Part shown: in pieces, positions 23,495 to 36,461 of the stretch
How the letters are laid out: each line of letters opens with the position of its first letter
Position numbering within the stretch: position 1 is the stretch's first letter
Assembly (NCBI GenBank): GCA_902805475.1
Contig: CADCSX010000009.1
Span: forward strand, 1,612,001 to 1,676,000
DNA length: 64,000 nucleotides
Reading direction: 5' to 3'
From: Entonaema liquescens
Taxonomy: Eukaryota > Ascomycota > Sordariomycetes > Xylariales > Xylariaceae
Translations under genes and position numbers: made by a program
Notes under the pieces: generated by a model
Seen by the model: only the letters and a program-made list of their open reading frames with translations
Told to the model about the DNA's origin: nothing
Databases searched by the model: none

Positions 23495-24666
23495 TGGGAG
23501 TTTGGGGATATAGAGGAACATGTTTAGGAATATCTCGCAACACCTCAGAAAGAGGGTGGGAGGGTTCCGGAATTCTCTTCAACACTTACACACACATAAT
23601 TGCACGGCGTTCAACGGTTTGGCTGCAAGGGTGCATGCGCAACCCAGCTCTGGACTACAGAAAAGACTGGGGAACAAGCGGTCGGGTTCCAAACTATAGA
23701 CGAAGCCGGGCGGCTAGAGGAAGAGCCATCTCGGCCATCGTTGTACTAACAACTACGGTAGAGGGAAATGCATCTACGGGCGTTGGCGGGTTTATTTCCA
23801 GCGTTATGTCCATAGCTTATATCTTTTTCATCATGCCCCTCCTTGATGTTACATACTGAGGGGCGCTCCTTGTGTGCCCGTTCGGGTCGCGGCGGGCAAC
23901 GAGTAATAGCACAATGAGACCATGTTCACGATGAAACTTACCTGACCATTTTTCTTAACGAATTAACGTTTTTCAAGTGTGAATTGTGTCTAGATCAAGC
24001 CACGTTTATCGAATGTCTATTGTCCGAAATCGTATAATTATACCGATATAATTCATCTTGCAGACACGGAGATAAGAGACAACCCAGTCGTTTCACAAGG
24101 TATATTAATAATATGCCTGCATGCTGCTCTTCTAGATCTGTTCAACTACAAATCTACTTACCTATCATGGTTGGCTATATGAGGATGGTACATATATTAA
24201 GTGGCTTGTTAGTCCCTCTAATTTGTAACTTGCGATGCGAGTCGGGGCTTGGCTGCCGTGTCTGCCCCGCGTTAACAACCATCGTGAACCATTTTGAATC
24301 ATCTAAGTTAAGGGAATGTATGTTAAGTTGGTAGGGATTAAGGATGGGGGGCCGGGTTCAAGAAACAGTTCGTTAAACAATTCATACTACCTAACATGGC
24401 TTATCAACCCCCTCCTTACCAGGTACAGTATATGTGGGAAATAATTGAAGTTATGAATTTCAACCTATGATTTCAAAGGTTCGGCATGAAACAAAGACCG
24501 TTCCCGCCTTTTCACTTACTTTGCTTACCCCAAGATTCCCCTGATCGCCTCAGCAATCCCAGATCCTATTGAGGTATTCCGTAGTAAGTTAAATAAGTCT
24601 ACGTAAGCAAAGTACAAGTCGATTGCACTAGCAATCCTCAATAGTTCTTGGTTTCCCATCTTGGGC

Positions 24667-24694
24667 AAATAAATAAATAAATAAATAAATAAAA
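24667..24694. repeat. (AAAT)7 microsatellite
   Basis: A perfect tetranucleotide repeat of about seven units lies in gene-free DNA. Confidence 0.9.
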
Positions 24695-27600
24695 ACAGTA
24701 CACCGAAGAACATATAAAATAGATTCCTCATGTACTTGTAAGTATATAAATCTAATTTGTGAGTTACTAATTGCGCTTTGGGTTGAAGCTCAGCCACGAT
24801 GCCGCGAAATAAGATACATGGCCATCCCTATTTTCAGCATCTTTTAATGCTAGGGAGGTATTGGAGGGGGGGCGGTCAGTGAAATTTCCACGTATTCGTT
24901 TTCTTATATTCTACCTATCTTAGGAGGTTTCTCTCTCACTGGAGCAAATAAAAAACTATCCGGGTGCGGGAGCACACGGCCTCCGCATAAAGTCCCCGAC
25001 TTACACGTACGCACGCACATCCAAGACTTTTACCCAAGGAGACATAATTATCAGATATCCTATGACAACCCACAGCCCGCCCTATATCCTGGGAGTACGT
25101 GCCGCTTGGGGGACAACCCCCGATGAGTTATGGCATCTAAATAACAGCGGTACCGTCGCAGCGGTAGCACTTAATTCGTCATCAGTACCCATCCTGGACC
25201 TGGTCGTACCTTGGGACCCAAAGAGCTATATCTCTCTCTCTCTTCTTCACCCTTCTCTAACAAGAATATGGAAACGGCAATAAGTTCCCCACGTGGACAC
25301 AAATTATGCATGTAATTGTGAAAATCGGTCAGGCACGGACGCCGAGAAGAGTCACGAAAAGGACTAAACGCTCCGGTCCATAAAATTTACATCGTTTTTG
25401 TTTTGACTTGGTTTTTTTTTTCCTCTTCTTTTCCCCCACCAACTCTCGAAATCGGGTTCGGGGTCCGAGAACCAGCGGGATGCGGGATTGAGAAATGACC
25501 CGATCCCGGTGGATTCTACATAGTACTAATATTTTCTTCTTCTTTTTTTTACTGGGCTCATCTAAGTTCCCACGTTTATCTGAACGCCCAGAATCTTTCC
25601 AAGTCTGTAAGCTGCGCCCGGCGCCAATGTTTTGCCCAGCGGCGCCTAGTAAGAACGGTGCCTGATTCCTAGCTGAAGATTACTTTAGGGCCAATGAAGA
25701 TGATTCATAATGATACCAATGCGTGTGATTATCTGGGACTAAGAGGTAATAGACAAATGTCCATATCTTGAAACCTAAGAAGAATCGTAGTAATCTCGGA
25801 CGGGTAGGGCTCGTTCTCGGCCCCGATGATCACCATAATTCCTTTATCAATCCCCGAGAAAATATACATCGAAAAGGATCTTATCTGGGGGATCTAGACT
25901 TGCATTAAAAACATAAAATAGCTGCACGTCTAATCCCATCAATATAGTAGGGTGCGTACGGATTATACGATACAACCTGTTAACTAGTTCATAAAACATC
26001 TACCTTCTTACGAAGCACTTTGCACACTTTGCACACTTTGCACACTTCGCTACTCTCGCTCTCCCATTTTATGCGCGAAGTTATGCCCGCGCTTACAGGC
26101 TCCTATCAGGCCCTTGCGTCGATCGGCCAACAAAATGTCACGTACTATGTAGAAAGTAACAAGCATGGCAGAGCTGATTACCAATTCTCCTACATAGTAT
26201 GTACGGACGTAACTCCACGGTGATATGCATACCTACATTACATGGTACATGAGAGTCTTTAGCTCGGCTCACTACCGACTTCTCCCCTAGTATGCAGAAG
26301 ACTAAACTGCTTCCAGCGTAATGAAGAAATAGTCATCTAAGGCTAAAGTGAAACGCACAGAGACAGAGGGACTACCACGTCAAAGCGCTATAGAAATTCT
26401 CTTATCATGACAAATCGTGAGCTCACACTACTGCAGCATAATGTTTTCTAATAAGACAAATAGTCTCATTTCTAACAGCAAACTACTGCTAGAGCTAGTA
26501 AGATAGATGTGCATATCTCGTCTGATGAATCATCAACATCTTGGTATCGGGAACGGGTTTCTCTCACGCGCCACTTTGCGGAGCCGTTGCGGACAAGTCT
26601 TAGTGCTACAACCCTGATTCAGTAATTCACAGATAATAAGGTACTATATAATCGCGGTTTTAGTAATCACGCGTACGGAGATTCCTGCCACGGAGTTGAG
26701 ACTTATGCATCATGTCCTAAGGGGTAATAGTAGAGTTTCAGTCATTACCACCTAAGATAATTGACACATATACCATGTATGTACGATATAACTTTACCTT
26801 ACCTAACCTATTTGGTCCGAGAGTTAGGCTTTGCTTGTGGGTAAGGTAACCAAAGAGGGTAGGTTCATAGAACATGAAGAAGTATGGGAATATAACGGGA
26901 ATATGTAACTTAGTACAATAGTTGGCGGGGGCAGTCCCAACTAACCGACTTGACGTGCCTGACCGGATTTGGATTCTCTAGCCCTAAAGGAGATATTCGG
27001 AGGTTTATTAGCTAAGAGAGGACTAATGCTTATTATAATACCCGCATTAGTATATCAATATTCCAATTACATAGTACATAGGTAGTGGGAGGTTATTAAT
27101 GATGAATAATTGAACCTTACTTACTTATGGTTAATAAATGGAATTCACAACACTACTAAGCCTTACAATCATTTTTACAATCAACAGATTCCAAATGATG
27201 ACGAGATTACCTGGGTACCGTGTTTGCTATCCCGTACCCCCATCCCTCATACCCAGATATAAACCCAAATCCAAATGTCTTATCGCCGATCTCTCTAGCC
27301 TCATAGAGCTATTACAGAAAAGATCACGTTCCCATCATACGGATTTCAAGTATACAAACACGTAAGCAGGGCATTGACCATAAACAGATAGATACCTCCC
27401 GCATACTTAACCATACACACACACACGCACACGCACATACACAAGGACTTAAACCCAGCCTATCTCCACACACGTCACCCGCAAGGCTTGGCCTACTAGC
27501 CCAAATTCCAACGACACGGCCCTGGGCTCCCCGTCTACCGCACCCATGGAGCCAAGGCGGAGGAGTACGTACGTACGTAGTAGTATACCTATCGTATATT

Positions 27601-27825
27601 GTATACGACCTCGCCTCCCTCTCTCCCTTCCTCTGCTGTGCACTATCCTGGCAAAAAAAAAACATATCCTCCTCCCTGCTGCGGTGGTAGTCGGACTTTC
27701 GACTTCGCCCAGGGACAATTCCCACTTCGCAAACCCGAGATACAGGGACGCAAACCCGAGCGGGTTTACGTCCAATGGAGAATGTGGGCGGAAGAGCGGA
27801 CGGTGGGATTAGGTTAGATATAGAC

Positions 27826-27851
27826 TAGGTAGGTAGGTAGGTAGGTAGGTA
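27826..27851. repeat. (TAGG)6 tandem repeat
   Basis: A perfect TAGG tetranucleotide run, one of many intergenic TAGGTA/TACCTA-rich sites in this window. Confidence 0.9.
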
Positions 27852-29677
27852 AGCTCGTCCGCCCTACGGCCTACGTTAGCGGGCAAAAGACCTACATACA
27901 ATACATACACATAGACATGATACAGCGCAGGGCCGGTGATAACCCCCGTATCTCCGGCTGAGCAGGGTATAGTTGTAGGTAAAGATGTTCCGCCAGCCTT
28001 GTCGGCGCGGGATATGTAGGTAGGTCAGGCAGGCCAGGGTTACACGAGATCGGCGATATACAACATGCAGTCAGGCTTATTCCCGAAAATCTGGGTATAC
28101 CCATACCCATACCGTACCTAGTATTCTTACGATGCGTTTTGGGCTGTATGTAAGGGATAAGTAATATTTACAAGGTTGGCTTAGGTGGTAATGAGGGAAA
28201 TAACGGCGGTCGTCACGAGAGATGTTTGCTGATGAGATGTGTCATTCGGTGTGGCGGGTGCGGGTGCTTGGTTCGTGATATGCGTGTAATTCAGGGGTTG
28301 CGCCCTGGAATAAGACGGGGGGATCTTGGTGGACTTGGGGATACTGCGAGGTACTAGCTACGTACTTCTAAAAAGCCAACATGATATATGCTATATACCC
28401 GGGTCTAGGTTCTCAGTGCGAAGCTGTGGCTTGTTCGAATAAGGGTTGCGTTTAAGTCTAATATTGATTCACTGTGAAGCTGCCCTCGAGAGAAGAGGGT
28501 ACTATTACAACGTAAATATTCAGACGATTGTGAATGGACAGGAGATAGGTTTCTTGAAAAACTTCTAACAATAATAGATGCTATTTGGGCATATCACCCC
28601 TAACATTTTGATGTGCCCATACTATCCTGTATCGTCAACGACCCATGGAGGATAAGTCAGGGGTGTTAAGGATGACTATGGACGCGTCTAAGATACCTAT
28701 GTATGTTATATTAGGCTCGAAAGTTCACACGAACGAGTGATATAAGAGAGTAACAGGCCAGAAAGAACATACGAAGTAACTGAATCTATCATAATTCGTA
28801 ACACTATTATACGGTTTCACCCATCTCGGGACTTATTATGAGTAAACCATTACATACCTAGGTAGCTACTATATCTGTAGTAACTAAACAACATAGGAGG
28901 CAGTAGTCCAATATACGATACGACTATGTGAGGCCTCTAGACCGACAACACGGCATATCCAAGTCGAAATCGCCTCCATGAGCTGAAACCACCAGTCACT
29001 TTAATTTCGATCCTCGTCGTCTCGAGGCCAACTCCTTCCCCCTTTTCAGCTCTTTCTCCCTCCCCCTCCCCTATGTTACAGACCAGACTGACTGCAAGAC
29101 ATTTAGTACACGATATTATATCACGTCAGACGCGAATCTCTGCAGCTGGAGAAAAAGACCCGGAAGTCTAGTATTCTGTCTCGGGCCTACGACCTGGGTT
29201 TCCGCAGTCGCTGAGACAGGTCATTTCAGGAGAAATAACATCATCGTGACTAAATCTAGCGTAAACACCGTCGTTGTGCAACGAGTATTCGCTTCGGCGG
29301 CACCTGTGTGTCTTGGATCGCGGCCCTGTTTCTGGGCTGCAGTTGGCGTAAACGGTTGTGCAGGGTGCGTCGCGTGTATATCGCGAGCTTGGGTCTTAGC
29401 GGGCGATGGTTCTGGAGACTGTGACGGGGAGTGAGGCTGAGGGTCGTACTGGCCTGTCTAGTAATTCATTGATCGAAGACCTTGTGCTCCTATATCATGA
29501 TAAGATGATTCAAGGAGGCAACTTGGAAAAGCCGTTATAATAGAAATATATAATAGATAGATTCTTCGCCGTGGAAGCCTTTATTGCCATAGTGTACACA
29601 TAAGTCATTCATTATACCTTAGACATTCTGTTTATAAACTTACTTCATATACCTACCGACTTCGCTCTTTACCGAAG

Positions 29678-31682
29678 ATGTTCGTCATCAAGTCAAACCA
29701 GCTAGCCAGCTGGATCCTATGTCTGTTTGTACTCGTTATCCGCGCACAGTCCGGCTGTAAACACGATAAGTATGTCTCTGGCATCGGCATAAAGATGTAG
29801 TTGAGGAGTACTGATTGCCTGATAGTTGTTATAATGCGTTGTTCCGTTGCGATTCTCCGCTTGCTCTTGAGGAAGCTTTGAGCTACTGCGCGACTGTCGG
29901 ACACTATGGCGCAACGAACTATCCAACGCTCGCAACGGCCGCAGTAAGTATAGCACCGTGCAGCTCTATCACCCCTTACCGTCCCTTTACCGTGGAATTG
30001 GCGTGTAAACCGCTTGTTCGAAATCTCGTAGGTTCCTGCGGTAATAATTGCTGGCTGACCCCAACTACTGTCTATAGTGTGGTAATACCAACAAGCGGGC
30101 CTATATTTCGGCTTGTCAATGCGGCGTTGCCTGCCCTTCTCTTCAGCCTGCTACGGCATCTTCTAGCACAACTATACTCACTCTGATAACACTTACTACT
30201 TCGACTATCGCTTCGGGAGGTAATGTTCAGTCGTCACCTGGCCTTCCCACATCAGCCACACTGGCCACGCCCACCAGTAGTACCCGGTCGAGTAGTGCGT
30301 CTTCCTCTAGCGTATCCGGTTTGGCGGCGTCAAGTATTCTGAGCCCTGCGTCTTCAGTCTCACAGGAGCTATTTTCATCGACAGCTACAGCATCTGGTAG
30401 CACTGGAAATGACCCGTCGTCACAGGATTCAGCCTCGAGCACACAAGTGACGGTTTCCAGTCCAGTATCAACACTGACCCTTTCGCTTACTGACCCCGCT
30501 TCGAAGACGACGGCATCAGCTTATACGGCGCCAGTTCCAGATAGCCCTCTATCTGTGCCCTTTAATGTCTCCATTGCACTGTCCAGCACACGTTCGGGGT
30601 TCCCTAAAGGGAAGCCATCGAGATTGCTTCCGACACTCACATCGAATAGAGCCAGCTCGGAAACAACCTCATTGAGTTCTTCGTTAAGCAGTTTCTCAGT
30701 GCTTGGGACGAACACAACTCGTATTTCGGGAGTACCTACCTCGGCTAACGCTAGCATGGCGTCTTCAACCCTGTTAGATCCAACTTCGACATCAGCTTCG
30801 TCGTTAACAGTTATATCCTCGCTCGGCGATCCTACTGGCGCTAACTCGACCACATCGATTGAATCTGTAACAGGAGCGTCGATTTCGTTGCTTCATCCAA
30901 CTTCGATTGATACTACGTGTACATCGACGTCGTCGACGACGCAAACTTCATCGACTCCTTGTACTAGCTCTTTCCTTTATTTCCCTAATTCGACCGCGCG
31001 CAGTTCCGTCGCTAGCGTCACCAAAGAAGTCATATCCGCCTCGGTTTTCAGCGTGTCGTTACGCCCATCGCTAAACCGTACCTCAAGCACGCTATCGACT
31101 TCAACAACCAGCGCATCCCCATCCTGCACCAGCACCTCCAGCTCCAAGATGATCGAAAACGGCGACTTTGAGCAAGGCCTGTCGCCGTGGAGCATAGACA
31201 TGGTAGACGTCCTGTCGACGAGTTACTCGATAGCCCGCCCCGGGGCCAACGGGTCGTGCGGCGCGTTCCACGTGCATATGCGGCGGAACTCGCTGACAGA
31301 CGACTTACGGGCGAACCTGCGGCTAGTAAGCCCGCTGATATCCCCACCCACCGAACCAGGCATGTCGTGGGCCGTCTCGTTCTGGGTGCGGTTTGGCAGC
31401 GGGCGCGCCACAAACTCGTATATTAACTTGTTTGCTAACGGCGAGGTGGCGCACCGCGTAGATGCCGCGGACGAGGGAGCTACGAACTGGACACGTGTTG
31501 AGTTCCCCTACACAACGGCGTCTAGCGATCATATGCTCCAGCTTGTCTTCTCATTTGCGCTAGGCAATGCGCCGTCTAATGAAGTGTGGATTGATAAGGT
31601 GGCTATGGATGTGATGGCTGCCAGTTCAGAGCCAGTGGGACAGGGATTTGCTGTTGTAACCTCGAAGGCTAGTGCTTCTTGA
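29678..31682 (+). CDS. Secreted cysteine-rich, Ser/Thr-rich protein with C-terminal beta-sandwich-like domain
   Basis: Exons are join(29678..29769,29826..29943,30078..31682), giving 604 residues. The ORF visible in the unspliced sequence around the second intron is misleading; the GTAAGT to TATAG splice restores a clean pattern. A hydrophobic signal peptide (about residues 1-23, ending VIRAQS) leads into an eight-cysteine module (Cys27, 32, 39, 52, 71, 83, 85, 89; includes ISACQCGVACP) like those at the N-terminus of many fungal wall-associated proteins. A long Ser/Thr-rich linker (about 90-425) is expected to be heavily O-glycosylated. The C-terminal domain (about 428-590, starting MIENGDFEQGLSPW) resembles the carbohydrate-binding or galactose-binding jelly-roll modules that follow such linkers in fungal proteins. 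No catalytic domain and no GPI signal are seen. It probably acts at the cell wall or outside the cell; the ligand is unknown. Confidence 0.85.
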
Positions 31683-32784
31683 AGAGAGGACTTGTTCTTA
31701 AAGCTAGCGTTTGTATTGTCTGGCTTGGGATAAATATAACTGTACACTAGATTATAGATTGGAAGTATCGCATAGATTGGAAGGATGAGTTTAGGGAGTT
31801 AGTCTCGTATTATATTTCCTTGTTGTAACCAACCATCATATAATCCCAAAGGATATATTGTTTTATGAAGTTATAGAAACTCATGTTGATAACTATTAGT
31901 TTAATTGTCGTCAAAATGAAGAATATAGTTTATTAGGATGTAGTTATGTTAAGTCGACATAAGAGGTATGTAAGTAGAGAAGGTCGACTGGTCGACTGTC
32001 AGATGGAAATAAATTTATATGTGGTGGTATATGTACGTTGTACTTGGTGGGGCTCTTTCGGCAGTCTCGGGGTCTACGGGTGTGGCTCTGTAGTATAGTA
32101 ATACAATGACTTTGGAAGGGTAGGTAAGTACTTAGGAATTACCCCACGCCTTGGTGTACGTACCTCTACCCTACCTACCCTACCTACCCTACCTACCCTA
32201 CCCACTTTGCATCATGCTTCGGTATGCAGCACCCGCACAGCAGTGAGAGAGCTCGGGAAGGTGGTACCTTAAGTCCACGGGCAGGCTGCGAAGCTGAAGA
32301 ATTCAATATTTTTATGGTGGGGTTGCTTTTTATTCGGTACATCTTCCCACCTGCTACGGTAGCTTTCTTTACTTGTCATTTCCTAAGTTCCTACCTAACC
32401 TAACAGTCTTCCGAATTCTTCCATCTTGGAGATCCAAACTTATCTTGTATTTCTTGCGAGTCATACGCAAATCTACTTCCCGGTTGGATTGCGCCTCGCG
32501 AGAGCCGCTAAGACTGCAACTAGAACTGCAACTAGAACTGCAACTAGAACTGCCACTAGGCTGATCAACCCCTCAAAGAAACCCTAATATTGCAAGCAAT
32601 CTATAGGTAAAGCAAGCTCGTGAGAGCTGGTGAATTGGTGCATGGTCTGCGAGGCAGAAGTGTTTACATCCCCGGTCGACTTTCACTAGGAGCAACCTCT
32701 TACGTCTCATCCTTCTTTCTTCTTTTCCACTAAACATTCAACCTACGAGCTCTTCCGTGATTCTGTTAGTCAACCTAGGTTAAG
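31683..32784. other. Intergenic region with tandem repeats
   Basis: No gene is supported. CCTACCCTA-type repeats occupy about 32161-32203, and a 12-bp unit (AACTAGAACTGC) is repeated about four times at 32513-32559. The last 100 bases are pyrimidine-rich, as expected for the 5' leader of the next gene. Confidence 0.55.
32513..32559. repeat. 12-bp minisatellite, about four copies
   Basis: Tandem copies of the 12-base unit AACTAGAACTGC are nearly perfect, with the last copy carrying one change. The repeat lies about 230 bp before the start codon of the SPATA20-type gene. Confidence 0.88.
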
Positions 32785-35296
32785 ATGATGTCAGCACAGC
32801 TTCAGCAGCCTGAGAAGGCTGGAGCGAAGTTGTCAGCTCCCAAGAACAACTCGAGTAACACACCTATCGCATCTGGTGCGGGACAGTCGGTACCTGCCCA
32901 GCTCAACCCACTCAGAAATCGTGTCCGAGATAGCAAGAGCCCCTACGTACGAGCGCATTCCGATAGTCTAGTTGCCTGGCAACTCCTGGATGACGATGCG
33001 ATTAGTCGAGCGAAGAAAGAAAACAAATTGATCTTCCTCAGTATCGGGTTCCTCGCGTCTCATTGTATGTGAATAGGTACCTATACAGCCAGTACTAGAC
33101 TTAGACAATACTGATTTGCTACCAGACTGCCACATTACGAGGCAAGAGTCTTTTTCTAACCCTAAAGTCGCATCTCTACTCAACGAGAATTTCGTACCCG
33201 TTGTAATCGATCGCGAGGAACGGCCCGATATCGATAACATATATATGAGCTATAATCAATCTCTCAGCGGAAGCGGAGGCTGGCCACTAAATGTCTTCCT
33301 CACTCCAGAGTTGGAGCCGGTATTTAGCGGGACATATTGGGCAGCGCCTGGTATCCAGGATGATGTAGAGGCGGAAAATGATGGGGTTGAGAAGCCTCTC
33401 GACTGGCTTATCGTTATTAAGAAAGTCCTCGCTTCGTGGTTGGACGAAGAGTCTCGTGTTCGCGAAGAGGCAAAAAGGATGGTGGTTGAGTTAAGTCATC
33501 TTTCGGCGGAGGGCACCTTGAATCACGCAGGGAATGATTTCTTGCAATCTACTTCTTCTACTCAAGTAGAAAGAGTTACTTCAGGTTCTGATCATCCTCG
33601 TGAAGTTTATGGTGAGGTCGACTTGGACCAGATCGAAGAGGCATACGAACGGATTACAAGGACTTTTGACCCTATGTTCGGTGGCTTTGGCCTCGAAAAT
33701 AAGTTCTTGACCCCGGCAAAACTCTCGCTACTTCTGAGAGCTACTCGATTCCCGAAGGTCGTCCAGGATGTAGTCGGACCAAACGACTGTAAATACATCA
33801 GTGGTATGGGCCTGCATACTCTTCGAAGGATTGCTAACGGCGCGGTACATGATCATATAGGGGGCGGTTTCCACCGTTACTCTATTACTAGGGATTGGTC
33901 ATTACCGGCCTTCGAAAAGATGCTGATAGATAATGCCCTACTACTAGGTCTTTTTCTAGATGCTTGGCTGCTGTCCGGAGGCACTAAGAATGGCGAATTT
34001 GCTGACGTGGTAACCGAAATTGCCGACTATATCGTTAGCGATAGAATGCTGTCACCAAAGGGTGGGTTTTTCACTAGCGAGGCAGCCGACTCCTATAACC
34101 GAAAGGGTGATAAAGTTATGCAGAACGGAGCTCACTACTTGTGGAGGAGGAAGGAATTTGATGCTATTGTTGGCGATGAACAGGATAGCGCAATTGCAGC
34201 CGCGTATTGGAATGTCCAGGAGCACGGCAACGTCGACCGTGAATATGATCCACACGACGAGTTCCTCAACCAAAATGTCCTCCATATTGTTAAGAACTCT
34301 ACGAGGTTAAGTAAGCAACTCGGGATCTCAGAATATGAGGTAAACCAACGAATCAAAGCCGCCAAAGCGAAGTTGCGCTCTCACCGTCAGAGAGAACGAG
34401 TTCACCCAGAAATTGACACAAAAATCGTCACAGCCTATAATGGCATGGCTATCGCTGCTCTGACACGAATAGCCTCAGCTTTAATTAGTACTGAAGCTAA
34501 CGCATCTCGACAAGGGCAAAAATACTTGGAAGTAGCCAAGAATGCAGCTCGGTTCGTGAAGAATGAGCTTTGGGATAACAGCAAGAAGATCCTTTACAGA
34601 GTATATTCTGACGGTCAGGCGTATGTCGAGGCGTTTGCAGAAGATTATGCTTTGTTAATCGAGGGGCTGATCGAACTCTATGAAGCTACTGCCGAGGAGT
34701 CGTGGCTTCAATGGGCTGACGAATTGCAGCAGCTTCAGATCAAGCTTTTCTACGATAACCTTACACCGACACCTACGACGGCAAACGCTAGATGCGGGGC
34801 CTTCTATTCTACGGCTATAGGTGCGCCGTATACACTGCTCCGAATAAAGGATGCTATGGATACGTCGCAGCCGTCCGTTAACGCAGTATCCGTGTCGAAC
34901 TTATTTAGACTAGGTGGGCTCCTGGGCGACGAGCAATATACCTATCTAGCGAAGGAAAGTGTTAATGCCTTCGGTGTCGAGATGTTGGAACACCCGAACC
35001 TTTTCCCAGGCTTGCTGTGCGGTATCATCCCCTGGAAACTAGGCGGGCAGCACTGGCTTGCAGTTGGGGAGAAGCCTGCGCCGGAACAACTGAGGGCGTT
35101 TTATAAGGCGCCCCGCGCGGCCTTATTTACACTTCGCTATCACGCCCCGGAGAAACGGGATGCCTGGATTAGCAAGCGAGATTCGCGAACATCAACCTTT
35201 CCACGAGAACGAGGTGTGTACAATAAGTCTCCGGATGGAACGTATCACAAGTTGGGTCATAACGATTTACTTCTGGTCGACCCAACCCATGAATAG
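32785..35296 (+). CDS. SPATA20/YyaL-type protein: thioredoxin-like fold plus (alpha/alpha)6 barrel
   Basis: Exons are join(32785..33064,33126..35296), giving 816 residues, a normal length for the family. The N-terminal domain (about 50-215) is the thioredoxin-like DUF255 module, with NRVRDSKSPYVRAH, RPDIDNIYM and GGWPLNVFLTPE. The rest is a six-hairpin barrel resembling N-acylglucosamine 2-epimerases. The intron splits the signature motif, and splicing reads FLASHYCHITRQESF. The family usually has CHWC here; this protein has Ser92-His93-Tyr94-Cys95, so the first cysteine of the CxxC is missing and ordinary disulfide exchange chemistry is unlikely. The biochemical role of the family is poorly known; the animal homologue is SPATA20 (Ssp411) and the bacterial one YyaL. 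The barrel domain is full-length and undamaged, so the protein is probably functional. Confidence 0.93.
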
Positions 35297-36461
35297 AAAC
35301 TTAAGAGGGGTTCGCACGAAAATTATCAAATACAGTAACAATGGAAAACGTATCTAGAGGGGTATGCATGCAATGGCGGTTTCTCCTTTTCGTCTTGGGG
35401 GAACACGGTTTGAGGTAGATACCAGGGGTGGCGTCTACGGTACAGGACTTATGAGGTCGGTTCATGCGCGCGTTATAGTTTCTGCATTGCTTGGCGATTA
35501 TTGGTTGGTTGCATATGTGTATGAGGTATAGGGGGCGATGATAAGCCTTGGGCTTTTGCATGAGATCAACGTTAGTCTAAATGTCAGTTATGTTGAAGAA
35601 TTTTTCAATCTTCTCGTGACGTTTTGCGTTTGGCTCGAAGCCTGTGTTTTTTCTTTACTCTTTCATTCTAAATCGTTTGTTGCTATTTTTTACTCTTCTA
35701 TGATGTCTGCTGTTTTATCAGGTTGAAAATGGACTATTGTGTCCCTATCTTAGGTAGCAATAGCTTTTAGCTTCAATAACTACGCGCATGCACAATTTCA
35801 GGTATCCCGCCTAAGCGAGCAATTGAACTAGTTAGTCAGTCATTAAAGCCATGAAATCCCAGTCCGAATAAGTATAAGCACCTACCCTAAACACATCGAG
35901 TTTAGAGCAACAAGCACGCACGTGTAGTAAGTATAAGTATGTATCAAAGGCAAAGTAGTTTTTGCTCTCTTCGTATCGTGTAAGGGGTATCGATTCTACA
36001 GTGTCGAACCATAGATGCAGGCGTTTTCCTTTTGCTGTCCCGGACGGAAAGACGGGGTTGTGTGTTTTCAGATAGACAACCGATAACTCCAAGTGCTGAT
36101 GCGAGTCTCTTCCTCTTCCTCTTTCGCTCCCCAAAATTCCCTTGTCCTGGTAGTTAGTCCCTTGCTCTCCTGCGCTTCCTTCCCTATCCTCTGCCGCCCC
36201 CGGATACCAACTCGAACCCCCTTGATTCTACAGGGGCTGTACAAATGAAAGAGGGAGAGTCCTGCGTGAACCCGTTGGGGGCCATGATGTATTGCTTTGC
36301 TCTTTGGATTGAGCGTAATACGTCGGGATTGCTCCACGCGGTCCCCATATTTGAGTTATTCGGACTTGGATGAATGGCCCTCCATCCCTACCGGCTACAT
36401 ACAATCCGATCATGAATCTTTCGTCGTCGTCTTGCATTCGTAGCACCGTCAGTATTTCCCA
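35297..36461. other. Convergent 3' intergenic region
   Basis: This lies between the 3' ends of the SPATA20-type gene (plus) and the dynein light intermediate chain (minus), so it holds both terminators. No open frame is convincing; frames of 70-100 codons on the minus strand have no splice partners or recognisable motifs. Confidence 0.55.

Larger units (their letters stand above)
23495..29677. other. Gene-poor region, 6.2 kb
   Basis: No gene is supported on either strand. Open frames of up to about 130 codons (around 23.4-23.9 and 27.3-27.8 kb) overlap low-complexity sequence and lack splice-consistent partners. Visible items are an (AAAT)n microsatellite at about 24667-24694, a TTTGCACAC tandem repeat near 26019-26045, an AC-rich run at about 27415-27440 and a TAGG tandem repeat at 27826-27851. 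Confidence 0.6.

Noticed and set aside
27324..27812. Overlapping frames on both strands, up to 133 codons
   Set aside because: They derive from AC-rich and GA-rich low-complexity sequence, with runs such as CVCACACVCVW, and have no family.
29815..30186. 123-codon open frame as a separate gene
   Set aside because: It reads through the second intron of the secreted Ser/Thr-rich protein; splicing at 29944-30077 restores the cysteine pattern and joins the long downstream frame.
32161..32203. CCTACCCTA repeats as an internal telomere remnant
   Set aside because: The unit is CCTACC/CCTA and not the fungal TTAGGG/CCCTAA, and it matches the general TACCTA habit of the intergenic DNA.
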